Below are positions 8,941 through 17,747 of a stretch of 64,000 bases of DNA, piece after piece. Within the stretch, counting starts at the first letter, position 1, and each line of letters opens with the position of its first letter. A program made the translations under genes and the position numbers. The notes beneath the pieces are model-generated. The model was not told the origin of the DNA and did not search any database. It saw only the letters and a program-made list of their open reading frames with translations. Source of the stretch: an uncultured Eubacteriales bacterium (GTDB lineage Bacteria; Bacillota; Clostridia; Oscillospirales; Oscillospiraceae); assembly GCA_900545585.1 (NCBI GenBank), contig UQZR01000007.1, positions 1 to 64,000 on the forward strand, given 5' to 3'.

Positions 8941-9663
8941 ATGATTCACATCGATGCGTCACAGCTGGATCATCGCCGGCTGAATGAGCAGATCCGGCAC
9001 AGCCCCGGCACGCTGCGTATCACCGGATGCCTTGGGCAGAGATTTATCGGCGCGGGGGCGGAGCGAGGACGGCTGGAGATCACGGGGACGCCGGGCAATG
9101 CGCTGGGCGCCTATCTGGACGGCGCCTGCATCGAGGTGCGCGGCAACGCCCAGGACGCCGTCGGCGATACGATGAACGGCGGGCGGATCATCGTCCACGG
9201 CAGCATCGGCGACGCCGCCGGATACGCCATGCGGGGCGGCGAGATCTACGTGCAGGGGGATGCCGGCTACCGCGCGGGCATCCACATGAAGGCTTACGGC
9301 GATAAAGTGCCGGCGCTGGTCATCGGCGGTAAGGCGGGAAGCTTTTTAGGAGAATATCAGGCGGGCGGGATCATCCTTGTTCTGGGACTGTCCCAAACGC
9401 ACCGCCCCATCGTGAGCAATTTCCCCTGCACCGGCATGTACGGCGGGAAGCTCTATCTGCGCTCAGACGGCAGGGGCTTGCGCCTGCCCGAGCAGGTCGA
9501 TGCACGCCCTGCCGGAGAGGACGACCTCGCCGAGATCGGGAAATATGTGGAGAACTACTGCGCGTTTTTCGGAGGGGATCGGGACGCCGTCATGGCTGCG
9601 CCCTTTACGGTGATCACGCCGGACACGAAAAATCCCTATCGTCAGATGTATGTTTTGAATTGA
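8941..9663 (+). CDS. Glutamate synthase GXGXG-domain subunit
   Basis: 240 residues forming repeated short strands with GNALGAYLDG, GNAQDAVGDTMNGG, GDAAGYAMRGG and GKAGSFLGEYQAGG, the right-handed beta-helix GXGXG fold found at the C-terminus of classical GltB. In the split enzyme it is a separate structural subunit that supports the ammonia tunnel. ATG at 8941 has GGGAGG upstream. It is third in the gene row glutaminase, FMN subunit, GXGXG subunit, followed 17 bp later by glutamine synthetase. Confidence 0.9.
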   Translation: MIHIDASQLDHRRLNEQIRHSPGTLRITGCLGQRFIGAGAERGRLEITGTPGNALGAYLDGACIEVRGNAQDAVGDTMNGGRIIVHGSIGDAAGYAMRGGEIYVQGDAGYRAGIHMKAYGDKVPALVIGGKAGSFLGEYQAGGIILVLGLSQTHRPIVSNFPCTGMYGGKLYLRSDGRGLRLPEQVDARPAGEDDLAEIGKYVENYCAFFGGDRDAVMAAPFTVITPDTKNPYRQMYVLN

Positions 9664-9680
9664 GGAAAGCAGGTGAGAAC

Positions 9681-10892
9681 ATGAAGTACACGCCGGAAGA
9701 AGTAATGCAGTTCGTGCAGGAGGAGGACGTCAAGTTTATCCGTCTGGCCTTCTGCAACGTCTATGGAAAGCAGCACAACGTGGCGATCATGCCCGCCGAG
9801 CTCAAGCGGGCCTTCACCTACGGGATCGCCTTCGACGCCTCGGCGGTGGAGGGCTTCGGCGGCGAGATCCGCTCCGATCTGCTGCTCCACCCGGACCCCT
9901 CCACGCTGATCCAGCTTCCGTGGCGGCCGGAGCAGGGCAAGGTGGTGCGGATGTTCTGCGACATCTCCTATCCGGACGGCAGGCCCTTTGAACGGGATAC
10001 GCGGAGCATCCTGAAGCGGGCGGTGGCGACCGCCGAGGCCAAGGGCTTCCGCTTTGCATTTGGCGCGGAGATGGAGTTCTATCTGTTCCGTCTGGACGAA
10101 TACGGCGAGCCCACCAGGATCCCCTATGACCGGGCGGGCTACATGGACATCGCACCGGATGACAGGGGGGAAACGATCCGCCGGGAGATCTGCCTGATGC
10201 TGGAGCGGATGGGCATTTGTCCGGAGAGCTCCCACCACGAGAGCGGCCCGGGACAAAACGAGATCGACTTCCGGTATTCGGACCCCCTCGCGGCTGCCGA
10301 CAACGCCGTCACCTTCCACGCGATGGTTCGCACCGTGGCGGCGCAGAACGGGCTCTGCGCCAGCTTTTCCCCCAAGCCGCTGGCGGACTGTGACGGGAAC
10401 GGGATGCACATCAACGTCTCGGTCAAATGCGACGGGAACACCCAGCCGCTGCCCGGCGTCATTGCGGGGATCCTGGAGAACATCCGGGACATGACGCTGT
10501 TTCTGAACCCCTGCGAGGAGTCCTACTGCCGCCTTGGCAGCGACAAAGCCCCGCTCTACGTGACATGGTCGGCGGAAAACCGCTCCCAGCTGATCCGCAT
10601 CCCGGCGGCGGTGGGCGAATACCGCCGCGCCGAGCTGCGCTCTGCCGACCCGATGACAAACCCGTATATTGCCTACACGCTCCTGATTTATGCCGGGATG
10701 TATGGGCTTGAGCACGACCTGCAGCTCTGCCCCGCCTCTGATTTCAACGTTTACACCGCGCCGGCCGAGGTGCTGGACGGGCTGGAAAAGCTGCCCGCCT
10801 CTCTGCCGGAGGCTGCCGCGCTGGCAGAGGCGAGCGCATTTATCCACCAGCATCTCCCGGAGGCCGTGATCTCTGCCTATTGCCGTCCATAA
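9681..10892 (+). CDS. glnA: Glutamine synthetase, type I family
   Basis: 403 residues, slightly shorter than the usual 440 of bacterial GSI. The beta-grasp domain (VKFIRLAFCNVYGKQHNVAI) is followed by the catalytic domain with FGAEMEFYLFRLDEYG, ESGPGQNEIDF, GNGMHINVS and the ENRSQLIRIP arginine loop. The Tyr of an adenylylation site is not evident, as expected for the GSI-alpha group. ATG 9681 has an AGGTGAG site. Its place after the glutamate synthase genes gives a full GS-GOGAT cycle. It may be a specialised paralogue, since the cell also has GlnN 4 kb away. Confidence 0.88.
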   Translation: MKYTPEEVMQFVQEEDVKFIRLAFCNVYGKQHNVAIMPAELKRAFTYGIAFDASAVEGFGGEIRSDLLLHPDPSTLIQLPWRPEQGKVVRMFCDISYPDGRPFERDTRSILKRAVATAEAKGFRFAFGAEMEFYLFRLDEYGEPTRIPYDRAGYMDIAPDDRGETIRREICLMLERMGICPESSHHESGPGQNEIDFRYSDPLAAADNAVTFHAMVRTVAAQNGLCASFSPKPLADCDGNGMHINVSVKCDGNTQPLPGVIAGILENIRDMTLFLNPCEESYCRLGSDKAPLYVTWSAENRSQLIRIPAAVGEYRRAELRSADPMTNPYIAYTLLIYAGMYGLEHDLQLCPASDFNVYTAPAEVLDGLEKLPASLPEAAALAEASAFIHQHLPEAVISAYCRP

Positions 10893-10928
10893 GCGATCTG
10901 CCGGAAGCAGATGAAAGGAGGGGAGAAC

Positions 10929-11513
10929 ATGGTCTTTCAGGAGCGGACGTACAGTGTGCTGCTCGTCACAGCCTCGGACAGCTTTACCGCAAAGATCATG
11001 CCGCTGCTCCCCGTGACGGATTACTGGCCGGTGACGACGGTACACAGCGTGGGAGAAGCGCGCCGCAAGATCGCGGAGACGTCATTTGATATTGTGCTGA
11101 TCAACGCGCCGCTGCCGGATGACTTCGGGCTGCATCTGGCGGTGGACATTTGCACCGGAAGCGGTGCGGGAGTCCTCCTGCTGGTGCGGAACGATCAGTT
11201 CGACGACATCTACGCCAAAGTTGTCAGCTATGGCGTGCTCACACTGGCCAAGCCCACCGGTATGCAGATGGTGGCGCAGAACCTGCGGGTCCTCTGCGCC
11301 ACCCGCGAGCGGATGCGCCAGATGGAGGCAAAGCAGGCCACGGTAGAGGAAAGGATCGAGGAGATCCGGCTGGTCAACCGCGCCAAATGGCTGCTGATCG
11401 AGTGCCTTGGCATGACAGAGCCGGAGGCCCACCGCTATATCGAAAAGCAGTCCATGGATCAGCGCATATCCAAGCGGGAGGTGGCGGAATCCGTAATCAG
11501 GACGTATAAATAG
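10929..11513 (+). CDS. ANTAR-domain RNA-binding response regulator
   Basis: 194 residues. The N-terminal ~120 residues look like a pseudo-receiver (TYSVLLVTASDSF, FDIVLINAPLP, LAKPTGMQM), lacking a clear phospho-acceptor Asp in the expected spot. A coiled-coil linker (RERMRQMEAKQATVEERIEE) leads to the C-terminal ANTAR three-helix domain (KWLLIECLGMTEPEAHRYIE, DQRISKREVAESVI). ANTAR proteins bind hairpin hexaloops in leader RNA and prevent termination. ATG 10929 has AAAGGAGGGG upstream. Last gene of the GOGAT/GS operon, it probably acts on the leaders at 6037-6091 and 6210-6286. Confidence 0.88.
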   Translation: MVFQERTYSVLLVTASDSFTAKIMPLLPVTDYWPVTTVHSVGEARRKIAETSFDIVLINAPLPDDFGLHLAVDICTGSGAGVLLLVRNDQFDDIYAKVVSYGVLTLAKPTGMQMVAQNLRVLCATRERMRQMEAKQATVEERIEEIRLVNRAKWLLIECLGMTEPEAHRYIEKQSMDQRISKREVAESVIRTYK

Positions 11514-11577
11514 CACGAAGCTCCCGCGCGGCGATAAAAATGCCGCTTCAGCACTGACACGCCGCGGGAATTCAGTC

Positions 11578-11636
11578 TTGACAAATTTGTTTTTCGAATG
11601 ATACAATTACGGCAGGGGAAACAGTTTCCCCTGCCG
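11578..11636 (+). promoter_or_regulatory. gcv operon promoter and 5' hairpin
   Basis: TTGACA (11578-11583) and TACAAT (11602-11607) with 18-bp spacing form a SigA promoter. At the expected transcript start lies a nearly loopless inverted repeat, CGGCAGGGGAAAC (11610-11622) and its complement (11624-11636). Such a 5' hairpin would protect the mRNA or separate it from the riboswitch that follows. Confidence 0.75.
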
Positions 11637-11650
11637 AAATTTCATATCGA

Positions 11651-11824
11651 TCGGACGATGGGATCGGGAGAGATCGCTTAGGCGGCGCCGAAGGGGAACG
11701 CAGAAGCTCTCAGGCAAAAGGACCGATTCCGGACGATACTCCGAAAAGGCCGGACGGAAACGCCCGACCACCGAAGGTGCAACCTCCCATAGCGGAGGGA
11801 ATCTCTCAGGTAACTCAACGGGGG
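11651..11824 (+). ncRNA. Tandem glycine riboswitch
   Basis: Two glycine aptamers in a row. The first has GCCGAAGGGG and CTCTCAGGCAAAAGGAC (11687-11723), the second ACCGAAGGTGCAA and ATCTCTCAGGTAACTC (11769-11816); these are the conserved aptamer cores. Downstream genes are the glycine cleavage system and glyA, the classic target. Tandem aptamers usually activate gcv genes when glycine is plentiful. The expression platform is the terminator that follows. Confidence 0.95.
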
Positions 11825-11860
11825 CACAAAGCCGTAAAGAGCGGCTTTGTGTCCTTTTTT
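11822..11860 (+). terminator. Expression-platform terminator of the glycine riboswitch
   Basis: A 13-bp stem (11822-11834 with 11842-11854, one G-U) with a 7-base loop is followed by six T (11855-11860). Its 5' arm begins in the last stem of aptamer 2, so glycine binding would compete with terminator formation and turn the operon on (inference from gcvT switches). Confidence 0.85.
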
Positions 11861-11898
11861 GCTGCCAAAAAGAAACGCTCTTTAAGGAGGAAAATCGT

Positions 11899-14544
11899 AT
11901 GAGCGAACTGAAGCGTACCCAGCTATACGACGTCCATGTGGCCGCCGGCGCGGAAATGGTGGACTTCGGCGGATGGGAAATGCCCATCCAGTACCCCAGC
12001 GGCATTATTGCCGAGCACCTCTACACCCGGCAGGTGTGCAGCTTGTTTGATGTGTCCCACATGGGCCGCCTGCTGATCGAAGGGCCGGATCGCAGGGAAT
12101 TCCTGCAGCACGTGCTGACCAGCAACGTGGCGGCGCTGGACGTGAATCTGGCGCAGTACTGCATCATTCCCAACGAGAACGGCGGGGCTGTGGACGATGC
12201 GTACCTGTACATGTTCGAGGAGGACAACTATCTGCTGGTGGTGAACGCCGCCAATACAGAAAAAGACTTGGTGCATTTGCGAAAGGCTTTGGAGGGCTTT
12301 GACTGCACCATCACCGACATATCGAAGGGCTGGGCGGCCATCGCCGTGCAGGGGCCTAAGAGCAAGGAAATGCTGACGGCGCTCAACGGCGGCGTACAGC
12401 TGACAGAGCCTATGAAGAACGCGCTGGGTTCAGTATCGCTGGAGGGCCATTACGCCCACGTCGCCAAGACCGGCTACACCGGCGAGCCTCTGGGCTACGA
12501 GGTCTATGTCCACAGCGAGGACGCGGAGTGGCTGTGGAACCGTCTGGTGGAGCTGGGCGCACGTCCCGCCGGTCTGGGCGCCCGGGACACGCTGCGCATG
12601 GAGGCTTCTCTGCCTCTGTACGGCCATGAGATGGGCACTGCTCCCGACGGCAGCGAGATCCCCGTCTTTGCCGTGCCGTTGGCCAAGTTCGCCGTCAGCT
12701 TCTCCGAGCAGAAGGGTGATTACATCGGACGTGCCGCGCTGGAAAAGCAGCACAGCTGCTTTGTAAAGTACATGGATCGCGACTTCTCCGATATGTCCGG
12801 CCTGCCCCGGAAAATCGCCCCCATCGCGCTGCTGGATCGCGGCGTCATGCGGGCGGGCATGGAGATCTATCGGGGCGGCAAGCTGGTGGGATGGGTCACC
12901 AGCGGCACCATGGTGCCCTACTTCAAGACCGAGGGTGAGGGCCTGTCCACCGTCATTCTGGAGGCCAGCGGCAAGCGCGCCATCGGCCTGTGCTATATCG
13001 ACAACGACATTCTGGAGGACGACACCGTGGAGGTGGATGTCCGGGGCAAGCGGCTGAAGGCCGTCATCCCCGCCCGCCACATGAGCGTGGGCGCACCTCC
13101 CTTTGCCCGCCCGCTGCTGTACGGTGTGGAGGAGGACGCACACGGCGTGGGCGGCGGCGATCGCGCACCCAAGGCGCTGGAGCTGCTGAAAAAAGCGCTG
13201 GAGAACCACCAGTGGCGGCAGGAGCAGTGCGTGAACCTCATCCCCTCCGAGAACACCCCCAGCCGCGCCGTGCGGCTGCTCAGCGGCAGCGACCCTGCCT
13301 GCCGGTACGCCGAGCACAAGAAGGTGCTGGCCTTCTACGACAAGGAGGTATTCTATTACCAGGGTACGAAATTCATCGACGAGGTGGAGCGGCTGCTGGT
13401 GGAGGAAATGCGTGCCTACTTCGGCTGCACCGAGGTGGAAACGCGTACCCTCAGCGGTCAGATGTCCAATATGGCGGTGTTCTCCGCACTGATGGACTGG
13501 AAGAACCGCGTTGACCGCAAATCCGAGGCCAAACGCTTGGGCTACGTGATGAACAATCACATCATTAAGGGCGGCCATCTGTCCGCCCAGCCCATGGGTG
13601 CGCTCCACGACTATATCGCCATCGACCCGGTGACGGAGAAGCCCGCCGTGGTGAACTTCCCCGTCTGCGCCGACAACCCCTACAAGATGGATGTGGAGGA
13701 GACGAAGAGGCTCCTCGACCGCTACCGTCCGGAGCTGATCGTATTCGGCAAGAGCATGGTGCTGCACAAGGAGCCGGTGTCCGAGATCCGGAAGTTCGTG
13801 GATGAGCAGAACATCCACACCACCATCATGTACGACATGGCGCATGTGCTGGGACTCATTGGCGACCATTTCCAGAATCCCTTTGCCGAGGGAGCAGAGA
13901 TTGTCACCGGCTCCACCCATAAGACGTTCTTCGGCCCCCAGCGCGGCGTCATCGGCGTGAACTATCAGGAGGATGACCTGAAGTACGGCCTGTGGAAGAC
14001 CATCGAGAGCCGCACGTTCCCCGGCAGCGTGTCCAACCACCATCTGGGCACCCAGCTGGGCATGCTGATGGCCGCCTACGAGATGAACCAGTTCCGTGAC
14101 GTGTATCAGAAGGCGGTCATCGACAATGCCAAGTCCTTCGCCCGCAGCCTGAAGGCCCACGGCCTGGACGTGGCCGGCGACCCGGCCATCGGCTACACCG
14201 AGACCCACCAGGTCATCGTGTCCGTGGGCTACGGCGAGGGCCCGGACATCGCCGAGCGGCTGGAGCGGAACAACATTGTGGTGAACTATCAGGCCACCCC
14301 CGACGAGGAGGGCTTCACCGCCTCCGGCGCGCTGCGTATGGGCGTCAGCGAGATGACCCGCTTCGGCTTTGAGGCGGCGGACTTTGACAGGCTGGCCGGG
14401 CTGATGGCGGACTGCATCCTTCGGGGCAAGGATGTGAAGGAGGACGTAAAGAAGCTGCGGAGCGAGCATCTGGAGATGCGTTACTGCTTCGATGACGCCG
14501 AGATCGACGAGGCGCTGGAGCAGCTGGCCGCCAAGCTGGTGTAA
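11899..14544 (+). CDS. Fused GcvT aminomethyltransferase - GlyA serine hydroxymethyltransferase
   Basis: 881 residues with no internal stop. Residues 1-395 are GcvT (MVDFGGWEMPIQYPSGI, FDVSHMGR, KTGYTGEPLGYEVY, GARDTLRMEASLPLYGHEM). After a short linker, residues ~415-881 are SHMT (VNLIPSENTPS, CRYAEH, FYYQGTKFIDEVE, GSTHKTFFGPQRG with the PLP lysine at 675). GcvT moves the aminomethyl carbon from GcvH to tetrahydrofolate; SHMT uses the resulting methylene-THF and a second glycine to make serine. Fusion could channel methylene-THF. ATG 11899 has AAGGAGG. First gene after the glycine riboswitch. The SHMT motif differs somewhat from the E. coli form (FFGPQRG). Confidence 0.93.
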   Translation: MSELKRTQLYDVHVAAGAEMVDFGGWEMPIQYPSGIIAEHLYTRQVCSLFDVSHMGRLLIEGPDRREFLQHVLTSNVAALDVNLAQYCIIPNENGGAVDDAYLYMFEEDNYLLVVNAANTEKDLVHLRKALEGFDCTITDISKGWAAIAVQGPKSKEMLTALNGGVQLTEPMKNALGSVSLEGHYAHVAKTGYTGEPLGYEVYVHSEDAEWLWNRLVELGARPAGLGARDTLRMEASLPLYGHEMGTAPDGSEIPVFAVPLAKFAVSFSEQKGDYIGRAALEKQHSCFVKYMDRDFSDMSGLPRKIAPIALLDRGVMRAGMEIYRGGKLVGWVTSGTMVPYFKTEGEGLSTVILEASGKRAIGLCYIDNDILEDDTVEVDVRGKRLKAVIPARHMSVGAPPFARPLLYGVEEDAHGVGGGDRAPKALELLKKALENHQWRQEQCVNLIPSENTPSRAVRLLSGSDPACRYAEHKKVLAFYDKEVFYYQGTKFIDEVERLLVEEMRAYFGCTEVETRTLSGQMSNMAVFSALMDWKNRVDRKSEAKRLGYVMNNHIIKGGHLSAQPMGALHDYIAIDPVTEKPAVVNFPVCADNPYKMDVEETKRLLDRYRPELIVFGKSMVLHKEPVSEIRKFVDEQNIHTTIMYDMAHVLGLIGDHFQNPFAEGAEIVTGSTHKTFFGPQRGVIGVNYQEDDLKYGLWKTIESRTFPGSVSNHHLGTQLGMLMAAYEMNQFRDVYQKAVIDNAKSFARSLKAHGLDVAGDPAIGYTETHQVIVSVGYGEGPDIAERLERNNIVVNYQATPDEEGFTASGALRMGVSEMTRFGFEAADFDRLAGLMADCILRGKDVKEDVKKLRSEHLEMRYCFDDAEIDEALEQLAAKLV

Positions 14545-14646
14545 GGCGTCTGCCTCGCGAGCCATAACGGAAATATACCCCGCCCCTGACGGAGCGGGGC
14601 AGGAAAAAATACGGCCCGACTTATATTTTGATGGAGGTAAAGTATC
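14545..14646 (+). other. Intercistronic region with GC hairpin
   Basis: A short hairpin with arms CCCCGC/GCGGGG (about 14578-14599) is followed by an A-rich, not T-rich, stretch. It may be a processing or stabilising element that sets different levels of the fusion mRNA and the gcvH-lpdA part. No gene fits here. Confidence 0.4.
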
Positions 14647-15024
14647 ATGTTGTATCCTGTTGAACTGCAGTATTCCAAATCCCATGAGTGGGTGAAGGTG
14701 GAGGACGGCGTCACTGTCGTGGGTATCTCCGATTTCGCGCAGAACGCGCTGGGCGACGTGGTGTTCGTGAACCTGCCCGCTGAGGGCGACGGTGTCACCG
14801 CCGGCGATGCCTTTGGCGACGTGGAGTCCGTGAAGGCCGTGTCCGATCTGGTGTCCCCCGTCACCGGCACGGTGTGCGCCGTCAACGAGGAGCTGCTGGA
14901 CGCGCCGGAGAAGCTGAACAGCGATCCCTACGGCGCATGGCTCATCAAGGTGGAGAACGTGGAGGGCAGCGAGGAGCTGCTGGACGCCGCCGCCTACGAA
15001 GCCTTCTGCGCCGAGGAGGGCTGA
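14647..15024 (+). CDS. gcvH: Glycine cleavage system H protein
   Basis: 125 residues, normal for Gcv[21 protein letters not shown] and the hammerhead motif [12 protein letters not shown] are present; Lys63 carries the lipoyl group. H protein shuttles the methylamine intermediate among P, T and L proteins. ATG 14647 has GGAGGT 9 bases upstream. It is 3 bp from gcvPA. Confidence 0.97.
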   Translation: MLYPVELQYSKSHEWVKVEDGVTVVGISDFAQNALGDVVFVNLPAEGDGVTAGDAFGDVESVKAVSDLVSPVTGTVCAVNEELLDAPEKLNSDPYGAWLIKVENVEGSEELLDAAAYEAFCAEEG

Positions 15025-15027
15025 GCG

Positions 15028-16347
15028 ATGGGCAGCTACGTTCCCTCGACCGGGACGCAGCGGGAGGAAATGCTCCGTGCCGTGGGTGTGAGCAGCACCC
15101 GCGACCTGTTCCGGGACGTGCCGGAGCAGATGCTCCTCACCGAGCCGCTGCATATCCCTGCCGGGATGAGTGAGCTGGAGGTCAGCCGCGCCATGACCGC
15201 TATGGCGGCGGAGAACCGCGTATACGGCACGGTCCTCCGGGGCGCGGGAGCCTATGACCACTACATCCCCTCTATCGTGAAATATATTCCCGCCAAGGAG
15301 GAGTTCCTGACGGCGTATACCCCCTATCAGGCGGAGATGAGCCAGGGCCTTCTGCAGTCCATTTTCGAGTACCAGACCATGATCTGCGAGCTGACGGGGA
15401 TGGACGTGTCCAATGCCTCCGTATACGACGGCGCCACCGCCGCGGCGGAAGCCGCCGCCATGTGCCGCGACCGCAAGCGCAGGGTGACGCTGATCTCCGG
15501 TGCGGCGCACCCCGACACCATCAACACCGTCTATACCTACTGCTACGGTACGGGCGATGAGCTGCGGATCGTACCCACCAGAGACGGCAAGACCGATATG
15601 GACGCCCTGCGTGAGATGCTGACAGCGGATGTGGCCAGCTTTTATGTGCAGCAGCCCAACTTCTTCGGCCAGCTGGAGGACGCGGAAGCGCTGGGCGCGC
15701 TGACCCACGAAGCCGGCGCGCTGTACATCATGGGCTGCAACCCCATCGCGCTGGCTGTTATGAAAACGCCTCGGGACTGTGGGGCGGACATCGCCGTAGG
15801 CGAGGGACAGCCCCTGGGCCTGCCTATGGGCTGCGGCGGCCCGTATCTGGGCTACATGGCCACTACGGATAAGCTGATGCGCAAGCTGCCCGGCCGTATC
15901 GTAGGCGAGACGGCAGACGCTCAGGGACGCCGCGCCTATGTGCTGAGCCTGCAGGCCAGGGAGCAGCACATCCGCCGGGAGAAGGCCAGCAGCAACATCT
16001 GCTCCAACGAGGCGCTGTGCGCCCTGACGGCGGGACTGTATATGGCCGCCATGGGGCCGGACGGCATGGCACAGGCGGCGGAGCAGTCCATGGCCAAGGC
16101 CCACTATCTGGCCGGGGCACTGTGCGCCGTCGACGGCGTGGAGCTGGTGTATGACGGGCCGTTCTTCCACGAGTTCGTCACCCGTCTGCCGGAGCGGGAA
16201 AACGTACTGGCCGCGCTGGCGGAGGGCGATATTCTGGGCGGTCTGCCCATCGGTGAGGACGGCGTGCTGTGGTGCGCCACGGAGAAGGTCTCCCGCGCCC
16301 AGCTGGACAAGGCCGTTTCCATCGTAAAGGAGGTGCTGGCAAAATGA
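15028..16347 (+). CDS. gcvPA: Glycine dehydrogenase (decarboxylating) subunit 1
   Basis: 439 residues, the N-terminal half of P protein as a separate subunit, as in Firmicutes. Recognisable parts are YVPSTGTQREEMLRAVG, AYDHYIPSIVKYIPAKEEFL, TPYQAEMSQGLLQSIFEYQT, GQPLGLPMGCGGPYLGY and REKASSNICSNEALCAL. Together with GcvPB it decarboxylates glycine using PLP. The stop overlaps the gcvPB start (ATGA). Confidence 0.96.
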   Translation: MGSYVPSTGTQREEMLRAVGVSSTRDLFRDVPEQMLLTEPLHIPAGMSELEVSRAMTAMAAENRVYGTVLRGAGAYDHYIPSIVKYIPAKEEFLTAYTPYQAEMSQGLLQSIFEYQTMICELTGMDVSNASVYDGATAAAEAAAMCRDRKRRVTLISGAAHPDTINTVYTYCYGTGDELRIVPTRDGKTDMDALREMLTADVASFYVQQPNFFGQLEDAEALGALTHEAGALYIMGCNPIALAVMKTPRDCGADIAVGEGQPLGLPMGCGGPYLGYMATTDKLMRKLPGRIVGETADAQGRRAYVLSLQAREQHIRREKASSNICSNEALCALTAGLYMAAMGPDGMAQAAEQSMAKAHYLAGALCAVDGVELVYDGPFFHEFVTRLPERENVLAALAEGDILGGLPIGEDGVLWCATEKVSRAQLDKAVSIVKEVLAK

Positions 16348-17747
16348 AGCTGATCTTTGAAAAAAGCGTCACCGGACGCCGCTGCACCATTCTGCCCGCC
16401 TGCGATGTGGAGAGCGTTTCCCTGCCCGCATCCCTGCGGCGGGAGACGAAGCCCACCCTGCCGGAGATGAGCGAAACGGACATCTCCCGCCACTATACGG
16501 AGCTTTGCAAGCAGGTACACGGCGTGAACTGCGGCTTCTATCCTCTGGGCTCCTGTACCATGAAGTACAATCCCCGCATCGACGAGGAGATGGCGGCGCT
16601 GCCCGGCTTCACGGGCGTACACCCCCTGTCTCCGGCGGAGGATCGACGGGGCATGCGGCAGGTGCTGGACACCGCGGCGCAGTACCTCTGTGAGATCACG
16701 GGCATGAACGCCATGACCTTCCAGCCCGCCGCTGGCGCACACGGTGAGTTCACCGGTGTGCTGCTCATCAAGCAGTACCACGATGCGCGGGGCGACAAAA
16801 AGCGCACGAAGATCATCGTACCCGACAGCGCCCACGGCACCAACCCTGCCACCGCCGCCATGTGCGGCTACGATGTGGTGAACATCGCCTCCGGCGAGGA
16901 CGGCTGCGTGGATCTGGACGCCCTCCGTGCCGCGCTGGGCGAGGACACCGCAGGGCTGATGCTCACCAATCCCAACACCGTGGGCATCTTCGATAAGAAC
17001 ATTCTGGAGATCACCCGCCTTGTCCACGAGGCCGGCGGCCTGTGCTACTACGACGGCGCCAACCTCAACGCCGTCATGGGCGTGGTGCGCCCCGGCGACA
17101 TGGGCTTTGACTGCATCCACATGAACCTGCACAAGACCTTCGCCACCCCTCACGGCGGCGGCGGTCCCGGCGCGGGCGCGGTGGGCTGCAAGGCATTTCT
17201 GAAGGAATACCTGCCCCACAGCGCACTGGCGGAAGAGCCGGGGCATATCCAGGTACGCAGCTTCCAGGGCAACTTCCTGGTGGTGGTGCGGGCGCTGGCC
17301 TACCTGCTGGCATTGGGCAGGGAGGGGATCCCCGAGGCGGCGGAGAACGCCGTGCTGAACGCCAACTATCTGCTGGCAAAGCTGAAGGGGACGTATACCC
17401 CGGCCTATGACCGGCTGTGTATGCACGAGTTCGTGCTGGATCTCAGCGGCCTGAAGAAGGAAACGGGCGTATCCGCGCTGGATGTGGCCAAATCCCTTAT
17501 CGACGAGGGCATCCATCCGCCCACCATGTACTTCCCGCTGATCGTCCACGAGGCGCTGATGCTGGAACCCACGGAAACGGAGGGCCCCGAGACACTGGAT
17601 CACGCGGCGGAGGTGCTGCGCAAGCTGTATCACAAGGCATTTGAGGATGCGGAGTCCATGCACACCGCGCCCCACAATATGCCCATCGGACGGCCCGACG
17701 AGGTACAGGCGGCGCGCAGGCCCGTGCTGCGCTGGAGAAACGCATGA
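16344..17747 (+). CDS. gcvPB: Glycine dehydrogenase (decarboxylating) subunit 2
   Basis: 467 residues. It contains GFYPLGSCTMKYNP, GANLNAVMG and MNLHKTFATPHGGGGPG, with Lys264 as the Schiff-base lysine for PLP. The C-terminal half of P protein; catalyses glycine decarboxylation together with GcvPA. ATG 16344 overlaps the gcvPA stop by four bases, which supports translational coupling; an upstream in-frame start would sit within gcvPA. Its own stop overlaps lplA in the same way. Confidence 0.96.
   Translation: MKLIFEKSVTGRRCTILPACDVESVSLPASLRRETKPTLPEMSETDISRHYTELCKQVHGVNCGFYPLGSCTMKYNPRIDEEMAALPGFTGVHPLSPAEDRRGMRQVLDTAAQYLCEITGMNAMTFQPAAGAHGEFTGVLLIKQYHDARGDKKRTKIIVPDSAHGTNPATAAMCGYDVVNIASGEDGCVDLDALRAALGEDTAGLMLTNPNTVGIFDKNILEITRLVHEAGGLCYYDGANLNAVMGVVRPGDMGFDCIHMNLHKTFATPHGGGGPGAGAVGCKAFLKEYLPHSALAEEPGHIQVRSFQGNFLVVVRALAYLLALGREGIPEAAENAVLNANYLLAKLKGTYTPAYDRLCMHEFVLDLSGLKKETGVSALDVAKSLIDEGIHPPTMYFPLIVHEALMLEPTETEGPETLDHAAEVLRKLYHKAFEDAESMHTAPHNMPIGRPDEVQAARRPVLRWRNA

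Noticed and set aside
12430..16170. 1,246-codon open frame on the - strand
   Set aside because: Antisense to gcvT-glyA, gcvH and gcvPA. Low-complexity His/Gln/Gly composition, no recognisable domain.
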